From NCBI GenBank assembly GCA_009741485.1, contig CM019236.1, positions 46,426,228 to 46,490,227 on the forward strand: a stretch of DNA of 64,000 nt, given 5' to 3'. The DNA is from Malurus cyaneus samueli. Taxonomy: Eukaryota; Chordata; Aves; Passeriformes; Maluridae. Within the stretch, counting starts at the first letter, position 1. Every line of letters begins with the position of its first letter. A program made the translations under genes and the position numbers. This document shows, one piece after another, positions 38,411-51,540 of the stretch. The notes under the pieces are model-generated. The model made no database searches and had not been told where the DNA came from. It saw nothing but the letters and a program-made list of their open reading frames with translations.

Positions 38411-40044
38411 TCCAGTAGTGTCAGATCGTGGACAGGCAGTTTTGCCTATGCTTGAACTCAAACAGGCACACAACACACACACAACACGATGGCAAGGAGG
38501 CAAAGAATCCCTTTTTCCTCTCTCCATGTTTCAGAGGGGTACACAAAGCATGGAGAAGTAGTCCCAGCTGTGACCAGCCCAAGCCAATGCACAATTACAC
38601 TCACTAGCCCTGTTAAGTATGTGCCCAGGACAGAGTCTGTGTTTTCACGGATGGATTCAAACAGGCCTTGAGAAATCTGAGACTGTTTTTTGCCTGAAAA
38701 TCCCCTCAGACAGGTAGAGGATGGGCATGTGAACATTAAGCTTCTCCTTCAACAAAAGAACGTGACTTGGTGTGACCCTGCTCTGTGCAGACTGCCATAG
38801 TATGCCATGCAGCCATTTTGTCATGCTTAGCAGTTCTGCATTTGTCTGACCCAACACAGCCATGTGCACAATGAGACTCTCAGAAAAATGCAGAAAATCA
38901 TCCCTGTTATTCAAAACCAAAGGCCCCACCAGCCCTTTTATCACCACCATTCTGCTCCTCTGAGCTTCAAAATTATCATGGTCTGAAAAGCCCTGCAACA
39001 CCCCAGTGCTCCAAATGATCCATTTACCTTTTCCTCAGGAGTTCTGGTGTTTATGGGCCTCACAGTAAGTGTTGTCCAAAAGGATAGTCTTCATTGCATG
39101 CTGAATCCTCTGCATTTTATCTGTCTAGAGAAGGGACCTAAGTATAAAGAATGACATGTGGACTTTTGGGGGATTCCCTTCCTCACCATGTCCAGGCATA
39201 TCATTGTCAGACACTGGAATTTTGTTCCCGCCTTCTGTTTTTTCAACCTGTGTTGCTCATGTCTGGTAGGGCTATGGGATACCCAGAGCCTGCCCCACAA
39301 ATGTGCACTGCATGACGGTCCCACTGGCTCAGCTTCGGCATAGAACTTTCTGAGCCTGGGTATGATGCCTTAGGATTTTTTGTTTCTGTATTTTCATGTG
39401 TCCATATCCTTGTATTTCTCTAGTACAGCACTAAAACTACAATTCTCCCATCTTTAGACAAAACAATCCCTCTCTGAGCCTGAATCCTAGGACACCTCAC
39501 TGCCTCAGAGCCCCAAAATACGTAAACAACAACAAGTTGGGGGGTGGGGAGCAAGTTTGGGGTGGTTGACATGAGTATGACCTGAAGATCATTGGAGACA
39601 TGACATGATCATGACTTGAAGATCATTGGAGAATTAAGACCCAATATGTTAACAAAGCATAACTTACAAAAGGTGAAGATCTCGTGACTCGGTGTCCATT
39701 TTGGGTGTAGCCTCAGGAGGAGACTTTTGTCTGCCCTAATGTACAGTAGGCCTATTAGACCTGTATTAAAGTTGTCTATTCTCATTCTGTTAAGTTTGTC
39801 TGGCCTCTGTTTCAGACTGATTGATAAGGCACCAGATGAAGGGACAGATCTCTTCTGGAGACATAATAAGGAGCTTGCTGAGGCCTGCCTGGTGGTCACC
39901 AAACACTATTCCACAACTCTCAGGCACACCTCAATGCTCTGTGACATTTCCTGGCTACTCCCGAAACAGCTCAATGCTTTTCCTAAAGCCATGCAAAGTG
40001 GAAGCCTGAACCTGCCTTCTACTTTTGTGCAATGCATTTTGTTC
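38411..40044. other. Unrecognised sequence with one tandem repeat
   Basis: Contains a near-perfect tandem pair at 39568-39598 and 39602-39632 (unit spacing 34 bases, both with GAAGATCATTGGAGA). No gene is recognised. Confidence 0.55.
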
Positions 40045-40162
40045 ACATCTAAAGATTTATTCCATCAGCTCCGAAAAAAGACTGCTTCACCTACCTCAGG
40101 TTTATGATTTTACCAACACAAATATTTCATTTATATACCTTGACAAATGTATATTATTAGAA
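40045..40162. repeat. Repeat shared with the palindrome arms, cut by a gap
   Basis: This stretch of about 118 bases is nearly the same as 55471-55588 in arm 1 and its inverse in arm 2 (about 62442-62559). Anchors are AGGTTTATGATTTTACCAAC and TTGACAAATGTATATTATTAG. The match ends at the N gap because the sequence ends there, so the shared segment may have been longer. Confidence 0.85.
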
Positions 40163-40187
40163 NNNNNNNNNNNNNNNNNNNNNNNNN
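40163..40187. other. Assembly gap, 25 N
   Basis: Twenty-five undetermined bases. A fixed run of this size is typically a placeholder and not a measured distance. Confidence 1.
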
Positions 40188-40960
40188 GGCAAGGTCTCTC
40201 CCTGTTTCTCAGGGCTCACAGGTCCATAGCAACATAGTGAGGATAACCTGAGAGATTGCTGCTCTAAAGACAAGCCGCTTAGAGTCTGCAAGAGGATCTG
40301 CAAGAAGGCCTTCTACAACTGCAGATACCTTCAGTATCTCTCTGTTGTCATGAGTGTAGCAGCATGGGGAGGACAAACACCCTGTTCCCCTTCCACCTAA
40401 TGCTACACAGTGGCAAGCCCCTAAAGCTTGCCACTGAAAATCTCAGAAAAAATTATCACAGGGTGCTACAAAGGTGAGATGCAGACTTTGGCAGCCACTC
40501 AGGATCCACCATTTGCAGCCTCATGGTGGAGCTTCACCAGACGGCATTGGATGGAGCACCAATACCAGTCAGCACCCAGACAAGTCTGTCACTGGCAGGA
40601 CATCTTGTCAAGGCAAGTAAGACACATCTGCTATAGCAGGAGAGATGTTCAACAGAAAAGGCAAAAACAAAGATCCCTACGTGCAGTCAAGGGAGCATGG
40701 ATGTGTTTTCCGATGACTTGGGTAAATGGAGGGGCAGGGTGGGTAACAGCAAGTCACAAACTGCACACAGACAGCAGCTCACTCCAAACTTGGAAGTGAG
40801 GTAGAGAGTCTGTCACCTTCAGGACTTGTCTCAGTTAACCTGAGCTGTGAAGGCTCAGCCACTCTTGCAAGCAAGTGCTGGCATCCCTGATGGAACAGTG
40901 CCTTTGAGTCTGTGCCAGATAACTATAAGGCTACTGTCAGCCCAGGATTTCTGGGGATGC
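40188..40960. other. Short clean segment after the gap
   Basis: Apparently good-quality sequence with no recognised gene. Its right part enters a copy of dispersed repeat A. Confidence 0.5.
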
Positions 40961-41170
40961 TGCTCACAACTCCATGCATTTGCACTCCGCTGTTTTGACG
41001 GTCAGATACCTCCTGCTTTCCCAAAAAGGAGCTTTCCCTCTAGCAAATTCCAAGCACAAGCAGCTAGCAACAGCTCGGACGCGCTACTAAAAGGTCCATC
41101 CGCAGAGCAAGCTGCACTTGACAATTCTTAGCAACCTGCTTACAAGTGCGTGCGAAGTATGAAACCTAAA
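40720..41170. repeat. Dispersed repeat A, diverged copy
   Basis: It matches 25640-26060 with many substitutions, sharing GGATTTCTGGGGATGCTGCT and CACAACTCCATGCATTTGCA. From about 41000 onward the match continues but is increasingly broken by indels, marking the start of the noisy fill. Confidence 0.7.
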
Positions 41171-44100
41171 TTGATCGGTATTCCGCTAGTCATAAATCTA
41201 GCAGATCACATACAGTTAACTCGCATCTCCATATAACACAAGAACAGTGAATGCGTCTTCTCCTCGGCGAAATAATACTTCCTCTCTCTGATAGTAACTT
41301 AGTCCTCACCTCGATCCTGTCATGGTGCCCTTTGTGCAACAGTCAGCAAGATGTCTTCTCTCTCCAAAACTATCCCCTGGCCACATCAGACTTTCTCGCT
41401 CCGCTTCTCTACAGTGATATGGAAACAGACAAGTTGAAACGACGAAAGCGAGAATATCATCTTATCTTAGAGGGTAGACTAACCAGTGAATGCACCACCC
41501 TGTTAGATATGTAGAAATACAAGACTGATAATGACGCGTGGACTTTTAGGCTTAGTGATGAGACCAGAGACATGATAGTGAGTACCGCTCGCACCTACAG
41601 TATCTGAATGATTCTATTTTCGACATTACAATTTCTTCTGAAGGTCGTAACATACAATATCTCGCTTTTGGCAGAAATGTAACTTGGACAGAACCTGTAG
41701 GTGCTTGTGTCTTGACAATATTAGACCTGAGACAAAGATGCATACATTGCGCGATATTAGAGTGCAGTGACTACTCATTAAACATTATAAGCATATCTTC
41801 ATCTGCATCTCTACTCTAACAGAAAAGGGAAAATGCCCTAAGAGTAACAGTTCCATGCTTGCCGACATGTTCTGGAGATAACAGCTTAGGGCCAGTGGGC
41901 TATGGCACCTTCTCCCCTGTGCTCCAAGCCTTTCCTGATGGAGAGATGGTCTCGGGACCGCGTGCAGGTGACTGGCTGTGAGCTAGGATCTTGTTGGTTG
42001 TTGTTTATCGCTAGTCTCGTCTTCCTTAAGATGAGCACCAAATTATGTTTAGATGGATTTTAGAAGTGCATGTTCGCTACTCTGTGCACTACTCCCCAGT
42101 CGACCGTTTTGATTGGTCTGATCTACTACTTGTCGCCAGTTTTCTCGATTCATACATCTAGTGCCCTGATCTAATCCATACCAGCCAAGTCGCATCTGCT
42201 CAGATATTGTGTGTGCATACATATCACACTCTGATGGGACTTAGCTATAGCTCACCACATGAGGTCACAGCATATTACATAGCAATATTCTCGCCATCCT
42301 GATTTCTAGCTCACTCAGGCTCTCAGGGCAGCCGAAAACACATCGCAGAAATTGATAGATATATGTTAATGGTTGGCTGTGAGCTGGCTTGAGAGAGTAT
42401 CGCTCCTTGGGTATGTAGATAGCAAGGCTGGAGAACGAGTCTGGCCTGTTGGTAAAACACTCAAGACTATGACCTGCTATAACAGTGTCGCTCCGCACCG
42501 CACTTGCTAGTCAGCCATGCTCACATTCCTACATCACCCGAAAGCACGGGTCTCAGTGCCTGTCTCTCTCACGTGCTCATCCAAGCATTATAGCTGAGAT
42601 AGGATCCGACAACTAAACTCTGACGTCAAATGCACAGACACAGTTGGTCAGGCATAGGCGAAAGGCAGGTCAAAGGTAAAACCACATCAAGAAACGGCTC
42701 ATCACCATACTATACACTACACTATTGCACTAGTGTCACTACTTGCTACACTCATATTCCTGCAGAGGTCTACTGTGCCTGTCTTCTCTGGTTACCCACT
42801 GATATCACAAGCATAATAGAGGTATGTGCAGCTGCCGTACATTAATCTCGATGCTAACTAGTCTCATATCTTCTCGCGCAATGATGTGAAATTTTTAGAG
42901 TCATCGTTTCTCTATACCTAGATAGAACCGCAATAGTGATCGGGCCGCGCACAGTAGCTACGGCTAGCTCTAGCGAGTAGCTGCACTCATACAAACCAAG
43001 AAGTATTCCAAGGTCAGCTGTCTCCCTTCCTCAGCCTCTCCACTGGTTAGCTATCCCTACTTATCTCTCAAACTTCGACCTTCTGCCGAAGGCAGGGCTG
43101 CGATTCCCATTGGCGAATTCTCTCAAAAAGCACTTCATATATGTCTAGGAGAGTGGCTAATCCAGGGCATCTTCGTTTACCACTTCGATTTCTTCCTTGC
43201 TCTCCATGACACTATTCCCATCATCGATCGATACCACACTGAATCATAGAGACTTTTGCTACGTTTCCTGGAGGTATGGGTTTTTTTTTTTTTACTTTTT
43301 TTGCGTTTGCTATAGGGGTATTATATATAAACTTAATATTGTTGATTACCTCAGGTCTGCATGATAGGCTAATGTTAAGACCGTGGTGTCACCTTCCTAT
43401 AACGACATGGCTTTCACAACTAATTATCCACACTCTGCTCCTATACTTTCAGTGCTGCCCTGCGCCGGCGTATGCAAGGGGCTGCAGGGCCTCTTACTGT
43501 GAGGTCCATATCATGGTATCTGGGGTGTTCTATGATTCATAAGATGTGACCGGGGCCTGTCGCTGCTCATGTAGTAGTGTGCTTTGTGTGCTTCCTAGAG
43601 ACCAGTTGTAGCCCAAGAAGACAGCTGATGAAGAATCCGCATAGTTAGCTGCTTTTTTCTATCCGCGCAGGTACTACTCCAAGGTCCTGTGGGTCGCGAA
43701 TCACGCTAATACACGATGACACTAGATCAACAATAAGAAGGTTCCTCGTGTTTCCTACTTCAGCTTGAGCCCTGAGTCCCCCCACAGCAGATAGACTAGA
43801 ATGTTAGATAAGTTATCTTCATGTATGCCGAGTGAACCACCCTACATTAGCTTCAGCACTCACTCTTGCGGATAAATCGATTTACGTAGAAGGTCTGACA
43901 TGGATGTTTCATGCGTGTTGGGGAATTGACATTTATCACAGTGTTAGAGGGGATGTACAGACAATTGCTACTAGATTTCCGAGAGAATAATTGTATGTGC
44001 TGTGACGAACGTCATTAACCGTCTATTAATGAAATACCATAAGTATGATTGACATGGATAGATATTGTTGTTTGATCCTACTCTTACTAATATTCTTGCT

Positions 44101-46329
44101 TGGTCCAAATTGACATCCTTGTATGTGGTGAGGAACACATGAATAGAAAGTGCAGCAGCAACCCTGTCGCATATTACAGACCAAACAGGGGTAATAGTAT
44201 ACATAAATCCATGTGACCATCATTGTCTAGTATTCTGCTGCTATGAATAACCTAGAACTCTAATGAGGACTATTATCGGTTCTTTTCTTGCGTGATGTGC
44301 TCTCTGATGTGCGGGGAAGTCCATGATTTCAACATGACATTTATAACAATTTCACTGTTTCCAATGCATATGTCAATGAGGGAGAATCTCACTTTGTACT
44401 TTAGGTATATCCATACTACTACGCGGTATCAAACTATGGGTGTATGTAGGATATATATAACAGACGCGCTCATAGATTACTAAAGATTGAGAAATTAGCG
44501 CCAAATTTAGTAAACTTTTGGCTCACTGTTTAGCACTTGGCGATGTCGTTGGTTGGCACAGAGGAGCACTCGGCGACGCAATACAACGCAGCCAGGACAG
44601 CCACTAATACTGGCTGCTAGGGTGCATCGCTCTCGTTGACAATTCGCGCCAATGCAAAGTGCTCACCCTGCCATGTATTCCGAAACAACATACAGCCAAG
44701 TTATTTAGACGCAAACACAGCAGGCTCATTGTCACATATCCTCGTTCCTGTGCTCATGCTGTAATTGGTGAGGTTTTCCTCACAGAAGGATAGATAGGAG
44801 GTTGGGTAATGAAAACAAAAAGTGGAAAAAAATTGTGAATGAAGCCCATAGCAATCTCATTCTATTAGGTTATAAATACATATAATATTCTGTCCAGAAT
44901 GCAATTATGTATATGCTAGAACTTATGGACACTTTGTAGAAGGCAATTTCTCTGGTGGCATAATGTAGCTTATATGGGAGTTCTAATGAGCACTTCCTTG
45001 TGTTCAGACTCAGTTCTCTGTGGCCTAGTGGTATCTTCTCCACGTTTGTCATAGTAAAGGGGCGGTAATTAGTGATGCAACCTCACAGCCAATACTTCTG
45101 CTGCAGCAGCTGCACAGCTCTTTCATAAAGGCAGGCCCTCTAAAGCTGTGTATGGCTTACCTGATAAACTAACTGGAGATGTGTTCTTCAGCCTCATCTG
45201 ACAGTTCACCTGCCGGACAGTTTTCTTCTTTGAACTCCTCTGTCGGGCCACCAGCTGAGCAACCTGGTCATGACGCAGTTTTCAGCGGTGGCCAAAGTAC
45301 TAGCGCTGAGACAAGTGGAAATAACCTTGTTTGGGAACACCGGAAGGGAGACATAACAGTGCAAAAATAATCAGTCAGTTCTACATGGTCCCGCAGAAGT
45401 CAACTCGAGCATTCAGTTTCTCTGTAAAGATCACTATTGACTCCTCCCTTCCAGCCTGTAAAGATATCTGGTACTTGTGTACAGTCCTGCTGCATATGGG
45501 AGTCTCATTCATCGCATGAGGCCTCAAGAACAGCCGCACACTCTCTAGCACTCTGCGCAGTCTATTCTTTTGTGTGATAACCTCAAGTTATTTTATGTGG
45601 CCTTATGTAACGCATTAGAGAATTCAGCTAGAAGGCGTACAGCAGGCCCTCTCATCACTCTTTCTCCAACATGAGAGGCCGGAGGCCTAGCTCGCAGCTA
45701 TGAGAACTGCGTGAGTGTGACATAAACAATACAGACTTCCTAGTGAGTCAGGTCACTCTTCTTCCGCGAATTTTTGCATATTTTTGAGTGAGTGTCCGAT
45801 TGTGTTTTGCAACTATTCCTACGTGTTTCCTCTCGCATTCTGCAGCAAAGATGCTCATGGGCATCCCCTCTGTACGTCCTATTTGTCTGTAAGCTATGTT
45901 GCTGCTTCCGAACAAAGGAAACCTGAGGGGTCTGAGAGCAGACATTGTGTACCATTTCCTATTTCACCACGACAAACGCAATATAAAACTGCACGACGTG
46001 TCTCGCTCTCATCCCTCGAGAGTGTCATATTCGATTGCATGTGCTCCCAGCCAACAACAGCCCAGTCTTGGGCAAGCACACAGCATTCTCCCTACCCAAC
46101 TTCATGGCCTCTTGCCTCAACATCCCTTCACCACAGGCCGTCCCTTGGATGGATACAGGAACCCAGCCTTGGCAAGACTAAAGAAGATGCAAGCCCAACC
46201 TTTTGGGCCATTCAACTGCTACAAAGGCAGCTGAATGAGTACTCCTCCAAGACTCCGTACAGACACAGGAGGTCTTACCCCAAAAGCAGTAAGACAAAAA
46301 TGGAACTCTGTGGTCACCAGCTCTGTGGT

Positions 46330-46940
46330 GGTGACAGAGATTGAGAATGGGCCCCTCATGGGGTCAGCATTGCTACCTTGCTAACCATGGCCCCCAAAAA
46401 ACACCAGAGATGACAATTTTGCTCTGCAGCAGGGCAAGACAAACTCAGGGACTTGATCAGCAACTCTGAAATTTAGCAAACAGCACCTCCAAAAAGGATC
46501 TTCTCTCACAACCAAGTCTGGGTAACCAAAGCAGAAAAGCAGAGTGTCAGAACAACAAAAGCAAGCAATTACCAAGGAGCAACAGCTTGTTCAAGGGACT
46601 CCTGCCCAAGAGTACGTCGCCTATAATGCGGTTGACAACAAACAGGCCCAGGAAAGATTATAGTGAGACAAAAGGGGCGTTGATTGACAAGTATGGAATA
46701 TATCAAGCACATCTCGCTTTCTCAGGTCCTCACTGGGCAACTCAATCAGGCTCGCATTTTTTCTCTCTTCTTCTTTACACTGGTGCAATCTGATGCACCA
46801 CTCAGCACCTTGTACTGGGTTAGCTACAAGCAAGGAGCCACTGCATGGTGGAGGGTTTTCCTTTTCTGGGGAACGAGCTCTGCCAACCCCAGGGCTCCTG
46901 GCTTATAGAAATCGCATGACAGCTGGATGCGCTTTGTTGT
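46330..46940. repeat. Dispersed repeat D, copy 2
   Basis: It pairs with 37850-38410. The first half aligns well (CCAAAAAACACCAGAGATGAC, CAGCACCTCC, CAACCAAGTCTGG), while the second half is peppered with indels once the sequence leaves the clean island at about 46600. Confidence 0.7.
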
Positions 46941-48224
46941 CTGCGGGAGCGCAACACGTGACCTCTCTCTCAAACACAGCAATCCAGCCATGCACTTCAC
47001 TCTAGCCTGCAGTGATTTTGAAAATAATGTCTCCCCTGTATTCTTAGCAAATAGGTGGAAGACACTTGTCGTGCAGGTCTCGTCTCGCTCGCACTGGACG
47101 CCGCTGCTCTTGCTAACCACAAACACCAGCATTTCGGAATGAGACTTAACTAGTGTTCTCTCTGTCATGGTTAGTAATAGATTATCTCCAAGGGATCTGA
47201 GACTGATTCAAAATAGCGCAACCCTGGGCACTCCGCAGTTTTCCCTTTTTTGTTATGTAGACTGTGACTGGAAATGTGGTCTAATAAACAGATGTGTGTG
47301 TTCTCTCTTCTCGTCTTTACACAGGAACTTTAGACTTTTATTCAGCTCATATTGCTTGTCCTTCATCGTTACCTTACATTGTGTCTTAGGTTTCATATCA
47401 GATGTGTTGAGACATGATAACTTGGTGTCGAGAACCATCGGCCATAATGGAAATATAACTCGGCGTCGCAGTGGGTTTTTCTGCACTCCCATACCTTACT
47501 CACTAAAGACTAGTGTTGAGATAATAGTCTGTGATGGAAGTTCCACTCATGCTTGCTTCTTCTTTTTATGCTAATTGCAAATGTGATAATCTCAAAGATC
47601 GGTTGCTATCCTGGCCCACTGCTCTGGAACCCCGATCAGGAAATGTTTGTCTCAGTCCCTTATAATTTTCAGTCATTCAATGAAATACTTTTGCTTTACT
47701 CATGTGATTATAAAGCCTGCCCATTTTCTTGGTTCACCTGAGAATCGGAGAAATATTCTGAGTTCAGACATGTATGTCTCCCATCATAGACATGGGTCTT
47801 CACTCCGACTGCTGGAGGATGTTGAACGTGAGGAATAATCAGAGTGCTGGCAACACTCGTCCTAATGAATCCCAGCATGCTATTGGTCTCCCTTGCTGCA
47901 ATGGCACACCGCTGCTCACTGTGAACTCTGCACCTCCTTCCTCTGTATCTGCTCAGGGTCTCAATATTTCTTTGTGGACACAGAGTGCTAACTTTTCTCT
48001 CAGGCGAGTTTAGTGTTCCAAATTTAGTATAGATAGGACCGATGTAGGCTCATTTTTCTTCCCAGGTGCACTACTCTGTGCCCTTTCGCCCTACATTGAA
48101 CTTCACAGGCATTCCTTTGATGTTCTATTCTCTCCTCTATTCTTCAGAGACCTCTTTGCTCTCGTAACAAGCACTGCTGTTGCTTGCTGATGATACGAGC
48201 TCTCGTTTGGTCGCCTACTTATTC

Positions 48225-48345
48225 TATCAGTCTCTCCTGTCATCTACAGAGTTGCTGAGGATGATCTTTGTCCCATCACCTAGGTCATTCATGAACATCT
48301 TAGACAGCAGTTCCTGACCATCTACTCCCCAGTGAGGTATATCAA
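48225..48345 (-). mobile_element. Possible CR1 fragment in noisy sequence
   Basis: The plus strand shows GAGTTGCTGAGG, then AGGTCATTCATGAACATCTT and AGACAGCAGTTCCTGACC. These follow the inverted CR1 reverse transcriptase region in the expected order but with indels. The boundaries cannot be set because of the sequence quality. Confidence 0.45.
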
Positions 48346-51300
48346 TTGGATGTTAATAATCTGTTGATCTCTCGCTCAATTTGCAGTCTTTTCCGCCTCG
48401 CTCTAGTTTTTATGGAAGAGAATTATTACAAACCGGTTTACTTAGAAACTCAGAGGTTAACACAAATGTAATGCTCTCCTCTGGCGATTAACAATATCTC
48501 ATTTGGAAGGGTTATTATTTGGTTCAAATATTTTGATATTTATATAGACATTTCATAGAAGTCCATATAACTTGCCTTGCATTACCTATCAAATGGTCAT
48601 AGAACTGCTTCCATCAGAGACTTTAGTGAGTAGTGACTCTCAACAGATTTCAGCTTAAGAAAGTAATTATTCCAGTTACTAGAGAGTCTGTGATTCAAGT
48701 TTAGGTATGCTTTCTTGGCCACACGGTGTCCTGTGTGAACGGGGATGTCTTTTTCAGTCACTTCGAAGAATCCCCACAAACTACTATGAATCCTTCTCCA
48801 GGACACCTGTGCGTAGCAATTTCCAATCAGACCCACGGAACTTTGTAGCACGTGTGTTCAGTGATTGTTCACATGTACCCCTTATATCTAATTCCTCCTT
48901 CAGAGCAAGGCTATGACATCTCCTCTGTCATATTTTTCCATAGTATCTCTATATTTTTTGCAGCTCGCCCAATTCTTCTACCCCCTGTGTGTATGCTTAT
49001 AATGACAGATTTCAGTCAGGAGCTCCTTCTCCACCCATGTGTACCTCCTATAACCTTGCTAAAGTAAGAGAGAGACTTGGTCATACAGCAGCCTGTACCT
49101 GAGTCATACCCCATCTTTGTGAAAGGTGAACTTGAAATCCTTCACTCTTCACCCTTTCACAGATGTCTGTGCAACCATCTGCACTCCACAATTTGAGCAC
49201 GGACTTGATAAGGCTTTAGTGAAGTGAAACACAGCAAAAGGCTGAAGGTCTTCATTTGTTCTACCTTCTTCCAGTTTTTCTGTTGTCCCTGTATTTTTCT
49301 CCTGTTGCCTATACACTTAACCAGCTACTATAAGGAACTTCCTTTGGAAGCATGTTTTCAGAACGGGCAGTGCTTTGGGATCTGTTCTGAAGGAGGTGGC
49401 ACTTCGTCTTAGTCATCAAGTTGCTCAACTCATCAATGGTATTTCTTTGAAATACTTAGAAATGCAGTATTTCTTAGACCCATGTATGTTTGTTTGGGCA
49501 GCATCTGTATATTGTTCCCACGTTGCTTCTCTCTAGAGATTACACTTGCATGCCGACCTGTAGATCATGAACATTACGCATCCGTCTGAGTCTTTATGGA
49601 TTTCATTAAGAGTTGATTCTCGGTTGTTCCCTGCTTCCGCCGCACTATCTCTTTTATATTGCGCCATGGTTAGGCGAACAGCATTTCAATGAAAGTAGAG
49701 TAGAGCTCAATCTCTATTTACAGATATACGTCCTGACTGACCTCTACTCTCTTAGGTAGTTACTGTCGTACTAATGGACTGTAATCCATGCGAGTGTCGT
49801 GCCAGAGCAGCATTTCCCAGAGCATTGCCAAGTTTCGATGTACTCATAGGTTCCTTTAGGGAATAGTCTAGTTCTCTGCTTGCTCTGATGTTATTCTGTA
49901 TTATTTGGATTTGTAAATATTCTTTCAACTTCCTTTCATGGTCCACACGATCGTATCCGCGAACATTCGTTAGAAGCAGGCTACAAGGCCAAGAGACTCT
50001 CCTATCCTTACGGATATTCTACATCGCTTGATCTGTTGCTTAGAAGGCCTCTCAGCGTAAGCACTCTGTTCTCATTAGTTCATTTCCTATGTGTAATGTT
50101 CATGGGATGTTGGACATACAGAGCAACGGAACCCCGTAAACCCAGCATCCGTTGGTATTCATGGCTCGGTGTATGCTTTGGATGATTTATTGTGTCCCTT
50201 ACCTCAACAGTAATGGGGCGGTAAGACAGTCCACTGTTGTGTGAGGGCGGTGCAAACATAGATCGCTTCTTTCTCAGCGTTAAAAGGTTAATACTGGCTT
50301 TATTCTTTCACTTTTTCAATCACCAATAGAGAACATTTGTACAGGTACGAGCTACCATGTTGCGCGAATTCGCCTAACACTAAAGCTGGTTACTAAGTCA
50401 CACAGGATGTGCATAAGGCTCTTGCTGCTCTCACCATCCGTCCCAAGCAGAGACCTCGCCTAGTTGTCGGCCTCCACTGCTCCCAAATACTGGAAGGACT
50501 TACATGGAAACTTGTCACTAGTTGCTCCCACCACTTCAGCCCATATATGTCCTCAATGAGGCATTTGTCTATAATCAAGACCATCACAAAGAAAGCAGCC
50601 ATTGCTGAGGTAATATGGTACAGATTCCAACAACGCCTCTCCCATTGATCCCAAATTAGACATTCCAATGGTGATCACACCCATTGCCTTTGTGAAGAAC
50701 TAAACGCGCAATGTTCCAACGATCTCAGCATCTCCAGCCTCTTCTATCACCAAACATGTAAGACAGTCATGTACTGCATTTCAGGAGAGTGTCCAGTTAT
50801 GTGATCCGACTTCCACTGAAAGGGTGGTGTCTTTTTGGACTTCTTTGGCATAAATACCAGCAACAGAGTTGTGCTATTGAGATGGATGCGTACTCTGAGC
50901 CTGCGACTTCCTTCTCAGTCTTTGATATAAAAGATTTTTTTGTTCCTATACAATCGTATCTGAGTATTATAAATGATGTTTTCATAATCAAATTGGCTCA
51001 TCAGTTTGTGCAGTTTGCCTGGTACTTATGTTCCAAGTACTTTTTCCGACCATTTCACTTTCCCTTCTTTTTCACTTGTCACAAAGCTCTTAACTCAATT
51101 GTACTGTTTGCAGTTAGAATGAATTTTGAGATATAAAAGGAGAGACGGGTAGTGAGCAGAGAAAGCTCAGTTCTGTGATTTTCTCCTATTTTGTATAGTG
51201 TCATTAAAATCATCAATTACAAGCAAGAGTCACATAATGTTGGTTCTTGTTAAGGATGTGGAGAGGTAGGTGCAATCTATTCCACACTGCTTGTAAAATG

Positions 51301-51540
51301 AATATAAAGCAAATGTTACTAGGAGGGATCCTTGAAATGATTGGGCAACCATCTTGTGAGAGCGTTGCACAGTTATTTCGAATGGAGGGTTCCACTTGCA
51401 TGTGTGTTTTCTGGTATATCTCGCATTCCTGATTCTCAATATTCTGGTGGGAAGAGCTGGAGGATATATATCTAACTGCGGACGAGAGAATATAAAATCA
51501 TCATTCTTTCATCTTTCCCACATTCAATACAGCTAAACTA

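Larger units (their letters stand above)
40960..51540. other. Error-rich sequence, probable unpolished gap fill
   Basis: Local composition is unlike the rest of the window: scattered CG dinucleotides, near-random base order, and repeats recognisable only in fragments with indels. A cleaner island is visible at about 46050-46600. No reading frame in this stretch exceeds 190 codons and none has a domain. I call no genes here. Confidence 0.7.

Noticed and set aside
41251..47574. Many short frames in the noisy region
   Set aside because: The sequence is too error-rich to support or exclude coding; none shows a motif.
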